Shown here: positions 17,495-25,326 of the stretch, one piece after another | How the letters are laid out: each line of letters begins with the position of its first letter | Position numbering within the stretch: position 1 is the first letter of the stretch | Assembly: GCA_028284485.1 (NCBI GenBank) | Contig: JANQRQ010000288.1 | Location: 1 to 47,961 of the forward strand | Direction: 5' to 3' | DNA: 47,961 nt | Source of the DNA: Planctomycetaceae bacterium | GTDB taxonomy: Bacteria; Planctomycetota; Planctomycetia; Planctomycetales; Planctomycetaceae | Made by a program: the position numbers and the translations under genes | The notes under the pieces: model-generated | Databases searched by the model: none | What the model was told of the DNA's origin: nothing | What the model saw: the letters and a program-made list of their open reading frames with translations, nothing else

Positions 17495-18622
17495 TTGCAC
17501 GAATCCCCGAACGACAGCGCCGATTTGCTCGATGCCCTGCGGTTGAATCTCATTTCCGGTATCGGCCCACGGATGCAGCAAACATTGCTCGAGGTCTTCG
17601 AAACTCCGGCTGGTGTCCTATCGGCGCCGCGCGACCAACTTCTGCAAGTCCCCAAGATCGGTGCCAAACTGGCCGACGCAATTCTGGCGGCCGGCAAATC
17701 GGATGATGCCCAACGCGAGCTCGACCGTTGTGGCGAGAATGGTTTCCACCTCATTCCGCGCGGTACGCCTTTGTACCCATCGTTGCTGGAAGAGATCTGC
17801 GATCCGCCGGTGATTCTTTATTCGCGCGGCCAGCTTGTATCGCGCGACGGTCTCGCCGTTGCAATCGTTGGGTCACGCCGCTGCACTATCTACGGACGCC
17901 AACAAACAGAGAAGATCGCCGGCGGATTGGCGCGGGCCGGCATTACGATTGTCAGTGGACTTGCCCGCGGCATCGATGCGGTCGCTCATCGGGCGGCGCT
18001 CGAAGCGGGCGGCCGGACGATTGCTGTCGCCGCCACCGGATTGGCGACTGTTTACCCACCGGAACATGCGGAGCTGGCGACCGACATTGCCGGCAGCGGT
18101 GCTGTCATTACGGAATGCCCTCTCGATCAAGCCCCGGTTGCCGGGCTATTTCCCCAGCGCAATCGCATCATCAGCGGAATGTCACTGGGAGTCATTGTGA
18201 TTGAAGCGAACCGCAACAGCGGCGCGCTGTACACCTGCCGTCACGCCATGGAGCAAGGACGCGAAGTGATGGCCGTTCCCGGGCGGATCGACAGCCTGGC
18301 CAGCGAAGGTTGCCACGACCTGATTCGTGATGGTGTGACCCTAATTCGCCATGTCGACGATGTGCTTGAAGCATTGGGACCATTGATGGAACCGATCACC
18401 GCGGCCGACTCGGGCGAGGTTCGCTCGCCGCGGGAATTGACGCTGACCGATCAGGAAAGGGAAATTCTCAACCTGGTCACTGACGAGCCACAGCACTTGG
18501 ACCAAATCTTGAGAGAATCGCAGATTGCCTCGTCCCGCGCGATGGCGACGTTAACCGTGCTGGAAGTCAAGCGGATGATCCGCCGACTACCCGGTAATCA
18601 TTTCGTCCGGGCGCCGCATTGA
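17495..18622 (+). CDS. dprA: DNA processing protein DprA
   Basis: Encodes about 375 residues. DprA binds incoming single-stranded DNA and loads RecA during natural transformation. There is an N-terminal SAM-like/HhH region (LISGIGPRMQQTLLEVF, LLQVPKIGAKLADAIL). Then comes the extended Rossmann core with GSRRCTIYGRQ, SGLARGIDAVAHRAAL and the GLFPQRNRIISGMS signature, followed by a C-terminal winged-helix domain (from about residue 310: LTDQEREILNLV). No ATG or GTG is available between the upstream stop and the first domain. TTG 17495 has GAGGCG 7 nt upstream; TTG 17468 is the alternative. It stands alone and converges on thiG across a repeat-rich gap. Confidence 0.92.
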   Translation: MHESPNDSADLLDALRLNLISGIGPRMQQTLLEVFETPAGVLSAPRDQLLQVPKIGAKLADAILAAGKSDDAQRELDRCGENGFHLIPRGTPLYPSLLEEICDPPVILYSRGQLVSRDGLAVAIVGSRRCTIYGRQQTEKIAGGLARAGITIVSGLARGIDAVAHRAALEAGGRTIAVAATGLATVYPPEHAELATDIAGSGAVITECPLDQAPVAGLFPQRNRIISGMSLGVIVIEANRNSGALYTCRHAMEQGREVMAVPGRIDSLASEGCHDLIRDGVTLIRHVDDVLEALGPLMEPITAADSGEVRSPRELTLTDQEREILNLVTDEPQHLDQILRESQIASSRAMATLTVLEVKRMIRRLPGNHFVRAPH

Positions 18623-18650
18623 CTGCGCGGACTCGCTCCGACGCGATCAC

Positions 18651-18665
18651 CGCAAACAGTTTGCG
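18651..18665. repeat. short palindrome after dprA
   Basis: CGCAAAC (18651-18657) and GTTTGCG (18659-18665) are perfect inverted arms, 28 nt after the dprA stop. No U-run follows, so I do not call it an intrinsic terminator. Confidence 0.35.
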
Positions 18666-18731
18666 TGCGAGTGGCTCGTCTGGCGCTTTCCCGATTCGTT
18701 GTCACCACTCTTACTGGAAACGAAATGCATT

Positions 18732-18798
18732 TTGATGCCACAAAGTGAATTGTCACCTCTCCCTCTGGGGAGAGGTCGGCCGCAGGCCGGGTGAGGGC
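18732..18798. repeat. 66/67-bp direct repeat, copy 1
   Basis: Starts TTGATGCCACAAAG and ends GGTGAGGGC. It differs from the copy at 19166-19231 only by one extra G in the GGGG run. It contains two hairpins: CCTCTCC / GGAGAGG and CGGCC-GCA-GGCCG. The element has the look of a dispersed planctomycete repeat rather than a gene. Confidence 0.85.
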
Positions 18799-18974
18799 AC
18801 TTCAATTGCGCGAAGGTCATAGAATGGATGATGAGACTGCGGGGTCTCCTTCGCTGCGCTCCGTCCAGCCCCGGCCACCCGCTATAGGCCCGGTGAGGAA
18901 ACATGAGAAGTGCGCGATCGAATATCATAGGCCGTTCGATCGCTGTCGAGTCCGATTGTGAAAGACCCCCTCCA

Positions 18975-19111
18975 GGACGCGAGCGCGTCCGACCTCCCCC
19001 GCACGCGGGGGAAGTGACTTCACGGGTGGCCCCGAAAGATTCTCTTTCGGGGCGGCGAAGCCGCAAGAGGTTGTTCTATCAGCAGGGTAGCCCGGCCAAC
19101 TGGTGGCCGGG
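18975..19111. repeat. five consecutive perfect hairpins (REP-like mosaic)
   Basis: In order: GGACGCG/CGCGTCC (18975-18990), CCCCCGC/GCGGGGG (18996-19011), CCCCGAAAGA/TCTTTCGGGG (19030-19052), GCGGC/GCCGC (19052-19064) and CCCGGCCA/TGGCCGGG (19091-19111). Loops are 2 to 5 nt. No coding frame with a plausible start covers them. Such a run suggests repeated insertion of small hairpin elements at one site between two convergent genes. Confidence 0.75.
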
Positions 19112-19165
19112 TCGCGCAGCGACAAGAAGCTGGTCCCTCAGCACGAAATCTAATGTCGGCTTGAA

Positions 19166-19231
19166 TTGATGCCACAAAGTGAATTGTCACCTCTCCCTCT
19201 GGGAGAGGTCGGCCGCAGGCCGGGTGAGGGC
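19166..19231. repeat. 66/67-bp direct repeat, copy 2
   Basis: Second copy of the element at 18732-18798, in the same orientation about 430 nt away. It is identical apart from a GGG instead of GGGG run. The segment between the copies carries the hairpin series at 18975-19111. Confidence 0.85.
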
Positions 19232-19347
19232 GTTTCAGCTCGTTCCCAGCCTGCCACCCATTGGGTGGTCCCAGCTGGGTATGCACTGAACGCACGTCTT
19301 CTGCCTCGTTCCGATGGAAACTCGGGACCTGAGAAACAACGCGTCTT

Positions 19348-19380
19348 CAATGGATTCCCGCCTGCGCGGGAATGACGTGA
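19348..19380. repeat. 33-bp dispersed repeat, copy A
   Basis: Holds ATTCCCGC / GCGGGAAT (19354-19361, 19366-19373) with loop CTGC. It matches 27266-27298 at 32 of 33 positions in the same orientation. Confidence 0.85.
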
Positions 19381-19447
19381 AATCGGTCTATTGATCGATC
19401 AAACCTGATCCAAATGCAATTCACTGCGGCGGCGAAGGGCAATTCCC

Positions 19448-20284
19448 TCAATTCGCGCGCGGTGCAATCACGCCCGATTCGGGACTCGAAGCGGTCGCGT
19501 ACAACTTACGGGGAATGCGGCCCGCCAAGTAGGCTTCCCGCCCTGCCAGGCAGGCATGCCGCATGGCAGACGCCATTTTCAAAGGATCGGTTGCGCCGGC
19601 GATTCCCGTATTCAGCAACACACCATCGCAGCCAAGTTCCATGGCGAACGCCACGTCGCTGGCCGTTCCCACACCAGCATCGACAATCACCGGGTACTGG
19701 GCGTCCCCCTCTTTCAAATACTCCAGGCAAATGCGGATGTTGTTCGGATTCAAAATCCCCTGGCCGCTGCCGATCGGACTGCCGGCCGGCATCACCGAAG
19801 TGGCCCCGGCCTCTTTCAACCGTCGTGCCGTAATCGGATCGTCGGTCGTGTAGCAGAGCACTTGAAAACCTTCATCGACCAATTGCTTTGTCGCTTCGAG
19901 CGTAGCGACCGGGTCGGGCAGCAGTGTCTTTTTGTCGCCCAGCACTTCCAGCTTGACCCAATCGGCACCGGGGTTTTCCAGGCCTTCGAGAATCTCGCGC
20001 CCCAAACGCGCGACGCGCACCGCGTCATCGGCCGAAAAGCAACCCGCGGTGTTCGGCAAAATCGTGTATTTGTCGAGATCGATGAAATCGAGAATGCTCC
20101 TCCCCTCGGCATCGATCAGCCGTTCCCGACGAACGGCGACCGTGATCACTTCGGAACCGCTCGTCTCGAGACAGTCCTGCATCAATTCGTAGGTGGTGTA
20201 TTTTCCGGTTCCCACAATGAGCCGGGATTGAAAGCGGTGCGTTCCTAATGTCAGGCCGGTTTCGGCAATCGTTTCCGTCGCCAT
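19448..20284 (-). CDS. thiG: thiazole synthase ThiG
   Basis: Encodes 278 residues of the TIM-barrel enzyme that makes the thiazole ring of thiamine from deoxyxylulose phosphate, dehydroglycine and the sulfur carried by ThiS. Family marks are [13 protein letters not shown] at the start, [32 protein letters not shown] with the Schiff-base lysine, [27 protein letters not shown] and [11 protein letters not shown] for phosphate binding. ATG 20284 is favoured by GGAG upstream; an in-frame ATG four codons earlier and a longer extension exist but do not match family starts. The C-terminal tail ([14 protein letters not shown]) is slightly longer than usual. It follows thiS on the same strand by 140 nt. 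Confidence 0.96.
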   Translation of the reverse strand: MATETIAETGLTLGTHRFQSRLIVGTGKYTTYELMQDCLETSGSEVITVAVRRERLIDAEGRSILDFIDLDKYTILPNTAGCFSADDAVRVARLGREILEGLENPGADWVKLEVLGDKKTLLPDPVATLEATKQLVDEGFQVLCYTTDDPITARRLKEAGATSVMPAGSPIGSGQGILNPNNIRICLEYLKEGDAQYPVIVDAGVGTASDVAFAMELGCDGVLLNTGIAGATDPLKMASAMRHACLAGREAYLAGRIPRKLYATASSPESGVIAPRAN

Positions 20285-20424
20285 GTTGTTCTCCATGCCG
20301 CTGCGGCGGTCAAAGTCGCGGGCCGGCAAGCTGCCGGGGGATGTTTTTCTCCAGTTGTCGCTGAGCCGTTGTTGCATTCAACGACTTCTTGCCCCTTTTT
20401 GCAATCGAGCGGGCTTTTTGAAGG

Positions 20425-20625
20425 TCAGCCGCCCCCGGCCAACGTGACAATTTCGAGCCGATCGCCTTCAGCTAGCACGCACGTATCATGTTCGGCCCGG
20501 GGGACGATGTTTAGATTTCGCTCGACCGCCAGAAACTTGGGATGCAGATTTCGTAGCGCCAACAAGTCGGCCACGGTTGTACCCGGTTCAATTTCGGTCG
20601 GTTCGTCGTTGATGATGACTTTCAC
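20425..20625 (-). CDS. thiS: sulfur carrier protein ThiS
   Basis: Encodes 66 residues with the ubiquitin-like fold of ThiS: MKVIINDEP start, a TVADLLA helix, AVERNLNIVPR, then LAEGDRLEIVTLAGGG. The C-terminal Gly-Gly is what ThiF adenylates and converts to a thiocarboxylate that donates sulfur to ThiG. The start is a GTG at 20625 with TAGGTG just before it. It lies immediately upstream of thiG, as in many bacteria. I see no TPP riboswitch in the 320 nt upstream: the expected CTGAGA-type core is absent. thiF, thiC and thiE are not in the window. Confidence 0.94.
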   Translation of the reverse strand: MKVIINDEPTEIEPGTTVADLLALRNLHPKFLAVERNLNIVPRAEHDTCVLAEGDRLEIVTLAGGG

Positions 20626-20945
20626 AACACCTATTCCGATGGTTCGGAGTGGACGTGATATTCAAAGGTCGTCTCTTACAAGAACGCCGGAAGGAGATTC
20701 CAGGAATCGGCAAACACTCAAGTAAGTACGCCTGCGAATCGAGTGTAAGGACCGATGCAAGAAACCGTCAAGGACCGGTAATCATGACAAAGTGTGCCAT
20801 GCTGATGTCTCGGTAGCAGCACCAAGATGTGGATGGTCGACCGCCGAGAATCTTCCTGACTTATAGCGCATTCTGTGATACCTTGACTGGTTGAAACTGG
20901 GCAAACTCTTCGTTGGGCACGTAACAATTCGTTGACGCGAGACAC
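20626..20945. other. divergent intergenic region thiS / FAD oxidase
   Basis: About 320 nt between two divergent genes, so promoters for both must lie here. I find no near-consensus -35/-10 pair and no TPP riboswitch core. Open frames in it are shadows running into the FAD oxidase gene. Confidence 0.4.
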
Positions 20946-22454
20946 ATGGCCGAAGTGAACAAGCAGCGACGACGCGTGTTGATCCTCACCGGGATTGCGC
21001 TCGCGTTGACGCTTTTGGTCACCGCCCGGCCCGCGTTCCATCTGACCCGGACCATGCTCAGCGACGGTGAGGGATTTGCTGACCTCCCACCGGGCGTGGC
21101 CGACGATGCCAGTCATTTGAACCGGACTGATGTGCACGAAATCTGGCGCATTCCGAAAGACGCTGACGCTGCCGAAACTCAATTGGCCGAATTGCTACAG
21201 CGAGCCCGCGCCGAGCAGTTGCGAGTTTCGATTGCCGGTGCCCGGCACAGCATGGGTGGGCATACGATCTACCCCGGCGGAATCGTCATCGACACGCTTC
21301 CGTTCAATCGTATGGAATTGGATGCCGACGGCGAAACGCTACATGTACAAGCGGGCGCCCGCTGGTCGGAAATCATTCCGTATTTGGACGAACGTGGACG
21401 TTCGGTCGCCGTTATGCAGTCGAACAATTCGTTTTCGGTCGGGGGGTCGATCAGTGTGAATTGTCATGGCTGGCAGTACGACCGGCCGCCGATTGCCTCG
21501 ACGGTGAAATCGTTTCGCTTGATGCAGGCAGACGGCGAGATTGTCCTCTGCAGCCGGACTGAAAATGCCGAACTTTTCTCGTTGGTACTCGGCGGATACG
21601 GGCTGTTTGGGACTATTCTCGATATCGATTTGAAGACTGTGCCGAACGAACGCTACCGGCTGGAGCAGCACGTTGTGGCGGCTGACCAATCCCTGTCTCT
21701 CTTCTACAAATCAGTATCGGAGAAGTCGGATGTGCGGATGGTCTATGCGCGGCTGAATATTGTTCCGGAACGGTTGTTCGAGGAAGTGATTCTCAACGTT
21801 TTGTACGCCGATCCTGGAGGCGACATCCCCAGCCGGAATGATCCGGGACTAGTTAAGTTGCGGCGGGCGATCTTCCGCGGATCGGTCGGCAGCGATTACG
21901 GTAAAGAACTGCGCTGGGATGCGGAAACAAAACTACAGCCGCATCTGTCGGGGAGTATCGTCTCCCGCAATCAATTGCTCGATGAGGGAGTTGAAGTCTT
22001 TCAGAACCGGTCGTCCGAATCGACCGATATTCTTCACGAGTATTTCGTGCCCACTTCGAATATCGCTTACTTTGTGGAAGCGATGCAGCAGATCATCCCC
22101 CGGCACGATGTCGACTTATTGAACGTCACAGTTCGTAGCGTGAATGAAGACACCGATACATTTTTGCGGTACGCCGACCAGAAGATGTTCGCCTTAGTGA
22201 TGCTTTTCAATCAGCAGCGAACGGATGCGGGGGAACAGCACATGCAGGCGATGACGCGGGAATTGATCGATGCGGTGTTGAGCTATGGGGGGCGGTACTA
22301 TTTGCCCTACCGTCTGCACGCGACGACCGGGCAATTTCAGCAAGCGTATCCTCAGGCAAACCAGTTTTTTGAATTGAAACGCCGATACGATCCTGATGAA
22401 ATTTTTCAGAATCAGTTTTATGTGAAGTACGGAAAGCCGAGGCCGACGCGATGA
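20946..22454 (+). CDS. membrane-anchored FAD-binding (PCMH-type) oxidase
   Basis: Encodes 502 residues. One N-terminal membrane helix (VLILTGIALALTLLVTA, residues 11-27) with positive charges before it anchors the protein with the enzyme part outside. Residues about 75-245 are an FAD-binding type-4 domain: SIAGARHSMGG, in which the histidine is in the position that is covalently linked to FAD in some relatives; LHVQAGARWSEIIPYLD; and SNNSFSVGGSISVNCHG. The C-terminal half fits a D-arabinono-lactone or aldonolactone oxidase-like substrate domain and ends with RRYDPDEIFQNQF, typical of the family. The substrate could be a sugar lactone, alditol or lignin-type alcohol. It is divergent from thiS, with no operon partner. 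Confidence 0.85.
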   Translation: MAEVNKQRRRVLILTGIALALTLLVTARPAFHLTRTMLSDGEGFADLPPGVADDASHLNRTDVHEIWRIPKDADAAETQLAELLQRARAEQLRVSIAGARHSMGGHTIYPGGIVIDTLPFNRMELDADGETLHVQAGARWSEIIPYLDERGRSVAVMQSNNSFSVGGSISVNCHGWQYDRPPIASTVKSFRLMQADGEIVLCSRTENAELFSLVLGGYGLFGTILDIDLKTVPNERYRLEQHVVAADQSLSLFYKSVSEKSDVRMVYARLNIVPERLFEEVILNVLYADPGGDIPSRNDPGLVKLRRAIFRGSVGSDYGKELRWDAETKLQPHLSGSIVSRNQLLDEGVEVFQNRSSESTDILHEYFVPTSNIAYFVEAMQQIIPRHDVDLLNVTVRSVNEDTDTFLRYADQKMFALVMLFNQQRTDAGEQHMQAMTRELIDAVLSYGGRYYLPYRLHATTGQFQQAYPQANQFFELKRRYDPDEIFQNQFYVKYGKPRPTR

Positions 22455-22550
22455 CAACACGTTCGGCGTTTTGATGTGCCAATTTATCGTTTCGCCGTTG
22501 TAGAATACCGTAATCCCACGCTGACAGCGCGACGTGGATAAGCCACGCGG

Positions 22551-22577
22551 CGGCTCAGCAGGAGCTTCGCCCTCCCG
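22551..22577. repeat. 27-bp dispersed repeat (GGCTCGGCAGGAGCC type), copy 1
   Basis: Begins CGGCTCAGCAGGAGC and ends CGCCCTCCCG. It matches the copies at 23568-23594 and 45915-45941 with two or three differences. GGCTC/GAGCC-type arms surround a short core. On the minus strand these elements read EGEAPAEP, a string I associate with planctomycete repeats. Confidence 0.8.
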
Positions 22578-22622
22578 GGGAATCGGATACGATTGTGAGC
22601 TTCGGATCAGCTCGGTGAATTC

Positions 22623-22680
22623 AAGCCTGAAGCGCCAGCGAAGGACCCTCTGATTTTGCCTTCGCTGGCGCTTCAGGCTT
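22623..22680. repeat. perfect 22-bp inverted repeat, 14-nt loop
   Basis: The arm at 22623-22644 (AAGCCTGAAGCGCC then AGCGAAGG) is the exact reverse complement of 22659-22680. The loop is 22645-22658. It is long and perfect enough to extrude or to form a very stable RNA hairpin. It lies between the FAD oxidase and DUF309 genes, in a 430-nt gap that otherwise holds only another dispersed repeat. I recognise the arm as a recurrent planctomycete intergenic sequence. Confidence 0.85.
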
Positions 22681-22885
22681 CTATGCGCGGTATTGCCGAC
22701 TGGGTCACCATGATCCGCACCCGATCGAGCATCGCGAATTAGGGCCATGGAACTTTGAAACATTCGAACTAGTGTCGATGGAATTGAACAGCGGGCCGTG
22801 GATAAACTAATTCTCCATGTGGCTGCGTCTCGCCGGTAGCAAAGCTACCGATGACACCCAAATACGATGTCGCCAATTTCATCAA

Positions 22886-23464
22886 ATGGATGACGTGGAC
22901 TCCAACCTCCATCGCTACCTGCCGGAGATCGAATTCCCGCCGTACTCTTACGTGCCGGGGCAGGCACCACATCCGGTCAGCGATCCGGCGGGGCACAGCT
23001 ATGAGGCCACGACTGGCGATCGAGAATCGGAGCGCCCACCCGCCGCTTTGACTGCCGACAATTGGCAGACATCACCGGCGTATCTGTTCGCCGTTGATTT
23101 GTTCAACAACGGTTACTACTGGGAAGCGCACGAGGAATGGGAAGGAGCCTGGCACGCATTAGGGCGCACGGGGACGGTCGCCGATTTTCTCAAAGGGTTG
23201 ATCAAGCTGGCGGCCGCCGGTGTGAAACTGCTCGAAGGAAATGCAGTAGGCGGCGCTCGCCATGCCTCGCGTGCTGCCGAACTGTTTCAATCGGTTGAGA
23301 CCGCGACAATCAACGAGGCTGGTCCGTTTCTCGGCCAATCGGTCCCCGATTTGATCCGTATTGCTGAGCGCGCTGCCGCTGATGCCAACACTCTCGCACG
23401 ATCCGAACCGACACGCGGTCCGAGTGTTGTCTTTGAGGATTCGCTGCGACTCGGCGATATGTGA
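22886..23464 (+). CDS. DUF309 domain protein
   Basis: Encodes 192 residues, cytosolic. The N-terminus has the pattern seen in planctomycete members (RYLPEIEFPPYSYVPG). The DUF309 core (about residues 60-130) shows LFNNGYYWEAHEEWEGAW, whose HExxE-like segment is the family hallmark, and FLKGLIKLAAAGVKLLEGN. The domain is a small helical bundle of unknown biochemical function. ATG 22886 is chosen because the family pattern starts right after it; ATG 22817 would add 23 residues of poor composition. It is convergent with the sulfatase gene at 23608, with a repeat copy between. Confidence 0.83.
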   Translation: MDDVDSNLHRYLPEIEFPPYSYVPGQAPHPVSDPAGHSYEATTGDRESERPPAALTADNWQTSPAYLFAVDLFNNGYYWEAHEEWEGAWHALGRTGTVADFLKGLIKLAAAGVKLLEGNAVGGARHASRAAELFQSVETATINEAGPFLGQSVPDLIRIAERAAADANTLARSEPTRGPSVVFEDSLRLGDM

Positions 23465-23567
23465 GACGGATGTTGCTCTTCGAGCGTCTCTTCAAACTCG
23501 TATTCGATACGATTGCCGGGATAGCAATCCTTTGCCAGCACGGGATGTTGAAGCACTTATCCAACTG

Positions 23568-23594
23568 CGGCTCGGCAGGAGCCTCGCCCTCCCG
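23568..23594. repeat. 27-bp dispersed repeat, copy 2
   Basis: Same element as 22551-22577 and 45915-45941. It sits 14 nt beyond the minus-strand sulfatase stop codon, between two convergent genes. Confidence 0.8.
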
Positions 23595-23607
23595 ATTTGA
23601 ACATAGA

Positions 23608-25299
23608 CTATTCGTCTTCGATGACAATCCGCCTCCCCAAGGGACGATGTTTTTTGAGATAGTTCTCGATCAGTTGAACGACGTCGGGGTGATCGGCGGC
23701 TTCGCTGGCTCGCTCTTCAATATTGTTGTACCGACTGTGGTCGAATAGGAGCAGGTCGCTGCCGTCTGCCGGGACAACAGCTTTGAAGTGCCGGTACCGG
23801 ATAAACCGTTTCCAGCGTGCTTCTTCGGGGACCCAGTTTCGCAAGCGATTTTTGACGTTGGCGTGCTCAGCGCTGCCGGCCACATTACGCCATTCGTGCG
23901 GATCATTCCGCAAATCGTATAATTCCTCGGAACCGTCGAAATAAAGTACGTAGCGCCAACGTTCGGTGGTCACGGCATGATTACCGCGTCCAAAGGTTGT
24001 TACCGTGTAGTCGCGGCCGGGCGCTTTCGGGTCGGAAATCCATGGCAACAAGCTGCGTCCATCCAATTCGTCGCGGGGTGGCAGGCCGGCCAGTTCCACC
24101 ACAGTGGGATACAGATCAAGCAGATTAACCGGTCGCGACGAGCGTGTTCCCGATTCAAAGCCTTTGACGTTGTGTTGAGCAGCGGGCACGACGATCAACG
24201 GGACGCGGCTGGCGCGATACCAACCTGTAGCTTTGCCCCAGTGTTCTTTCTCGCCGAGATGCCAGCCATGATCGGACCACAAAACGATGTGCGTGTTGTC
24301 GGCATATTCGCTTTTAGCCAAAGCTGATAACACCTGGCCTGTCAATTCGTCGATGTAACTGATCGAGGCGAGGTAGCTGGAGACGGCATTTCGCCATTGG
24401 TTGTATTCGACGACCGTGGCATGCGTTCCCGAGGTGGCGGGAATCAATGCAAATTCGCGACCCGATTTTGACAGATCCGCAAGGTCCTCGTCGATCATCG
24501 GTGGCAGGTGCACACGGTCGGGAGGATACAAATCATGAAATCGTTTGGGATTGTACATCGGTTGATGCGGGCGAAGAAATCCGACACCCAGGAAGAATGG
24601 CTTATCGTGCGACTCTCCCAGCCTTTCGACAGCCCACCGCGCCACGTGCGTGTCGGTGAAATGTTCGTCCGGCAGGTCAACGGGCCCCCAGTCGAAGGTG
24701 TTGGTGGCCTTCCAATAACGGTCTGCCGGCATTTTGTTCAGCGGCAATTCAAACACCTGATTTCCACGACGCACCTTGTGGCTTGGCTTTTGGTGTTTGA
24801 TGTCGATTTCATCGGCTGTAAAGGGACCACCAGCTGTCCAGGGAGTTCTGATGTTGGGGCCATATTCGTCGAAGGCGTCCAGCGGAATGCCCTTGCCCCC
24901 ACCATGAAATAGTTTTCCACAACCGAAGGTGTAATAGCCATTGCCTCGTAAGTATTGGGGCAAGGTGACCACGTGAGGCAATTGTGTCCGAACATTGGCT
25001 GCATTCGTATAGACCCCGGTGGAATCGGGTCGCAGTCCTGTGAACAGCGCTGTACGGGAAGGGCCACAAACCGGAGCCGTACAATGCGCATTGGTAAACA
25101 AAACGCCGCGCGACGCCAGACGATCGATATTCGGAGACTGAACGTCGGGATGGCCTTCCAAACATCCGACCCAATCGTTCATGTCATCGATGGCAATGAA
25201 CAAAATGTTTGGTCGACGCGATTCGGCCATCACTTGGACTGCCAAATCGGAGCCGGTCCAGAAAGCCGCCAGGATTAGTGCGGTTATGAATTGTCGCAT
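23608..25299 (-). CDS. secreted sulfatase (iduronate-2-sulfatase-like)
   Basis: Encodes 563 residues: a signal peptide (ITALILAAFWTGSDLA, cleavage near AVQVMA), then a type I sulfatase. The metal site begins with NILFIAIDDMNDW (D38, D39). C78 in CGPSR is the cysteine converted to formylglycine, and FGCGKLFHGG and WSDHGWHLGEKEHWGK are further active-site segments. The DDMNDW and LGEKEHWGK patterns are typical of the iduronate-2-sulfatase/choline-sulfatase side of the family. It should remove sulfate esters from glycans outside the cytoplasm. ATG 25299 has GGGAG upstream; an in-frame TTG lies seven codons earlier. It follows the SGNH hydrolase by 27 nt, so the two are co-transcribed. Confidence 0.93.
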   Translation of the reverse strand: MRQFITALILAAFWTGSDLAVQVMAESRRPNILFIAIDDMNDWVGCLEGHPDVQSPNIDRLASRGVLFTNAHCTAPVCGPSRTALFTGLRPDSTGVYTNAANVRTQLPHVVTLPQYLRGNGYYTFGCGKLFHGGGKGIPLDAFDEYGPNIRTPWTAGGPFTADEIDIKHQKPSHKVRRGNQVFELPLNKMPADRYWKATNTFDWGPVDLPDEHFTDTHVARWAVERLGESHDKPFFLGVGFLRPHQPMYNPKRFHDLYPPDRVHLPPMIDEDLADLSKSGREFALIPATSGTHATVVEYNQWRNAVSSYLASISYIDELTGQVLSALAKSEYADNTHIVLWSDHGWHLGEKEHWGKATGWYRASRVPLIVVPAAQHNVKGFESGTRSSRPVNLLDLYPTVVELAGLPPRDELDGRSLLPWISDPKAPGRDYTVTTFGRGNHAVTTERWRYVLYFDGSEELYDLRNDPHEWRNVAGSAEHANVKNRLRNWVPEEARWKRFIRYRHFKAVVPADGSDLLLFDHSRYNNIEERASEAADHPDVVQLIENYLKKHRPLGRRIVIEDE

Positions 25300-25326
25300 G
25301 GATGACTCCCGTTCGACCAACCGAGT

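Noticed and set aside
20626..20945. TPP riboswitch upstream of thiS
   Set aside because: Looked for because of the thiamine genes, but the CTGAGA core and the conserved partner stem are not present.
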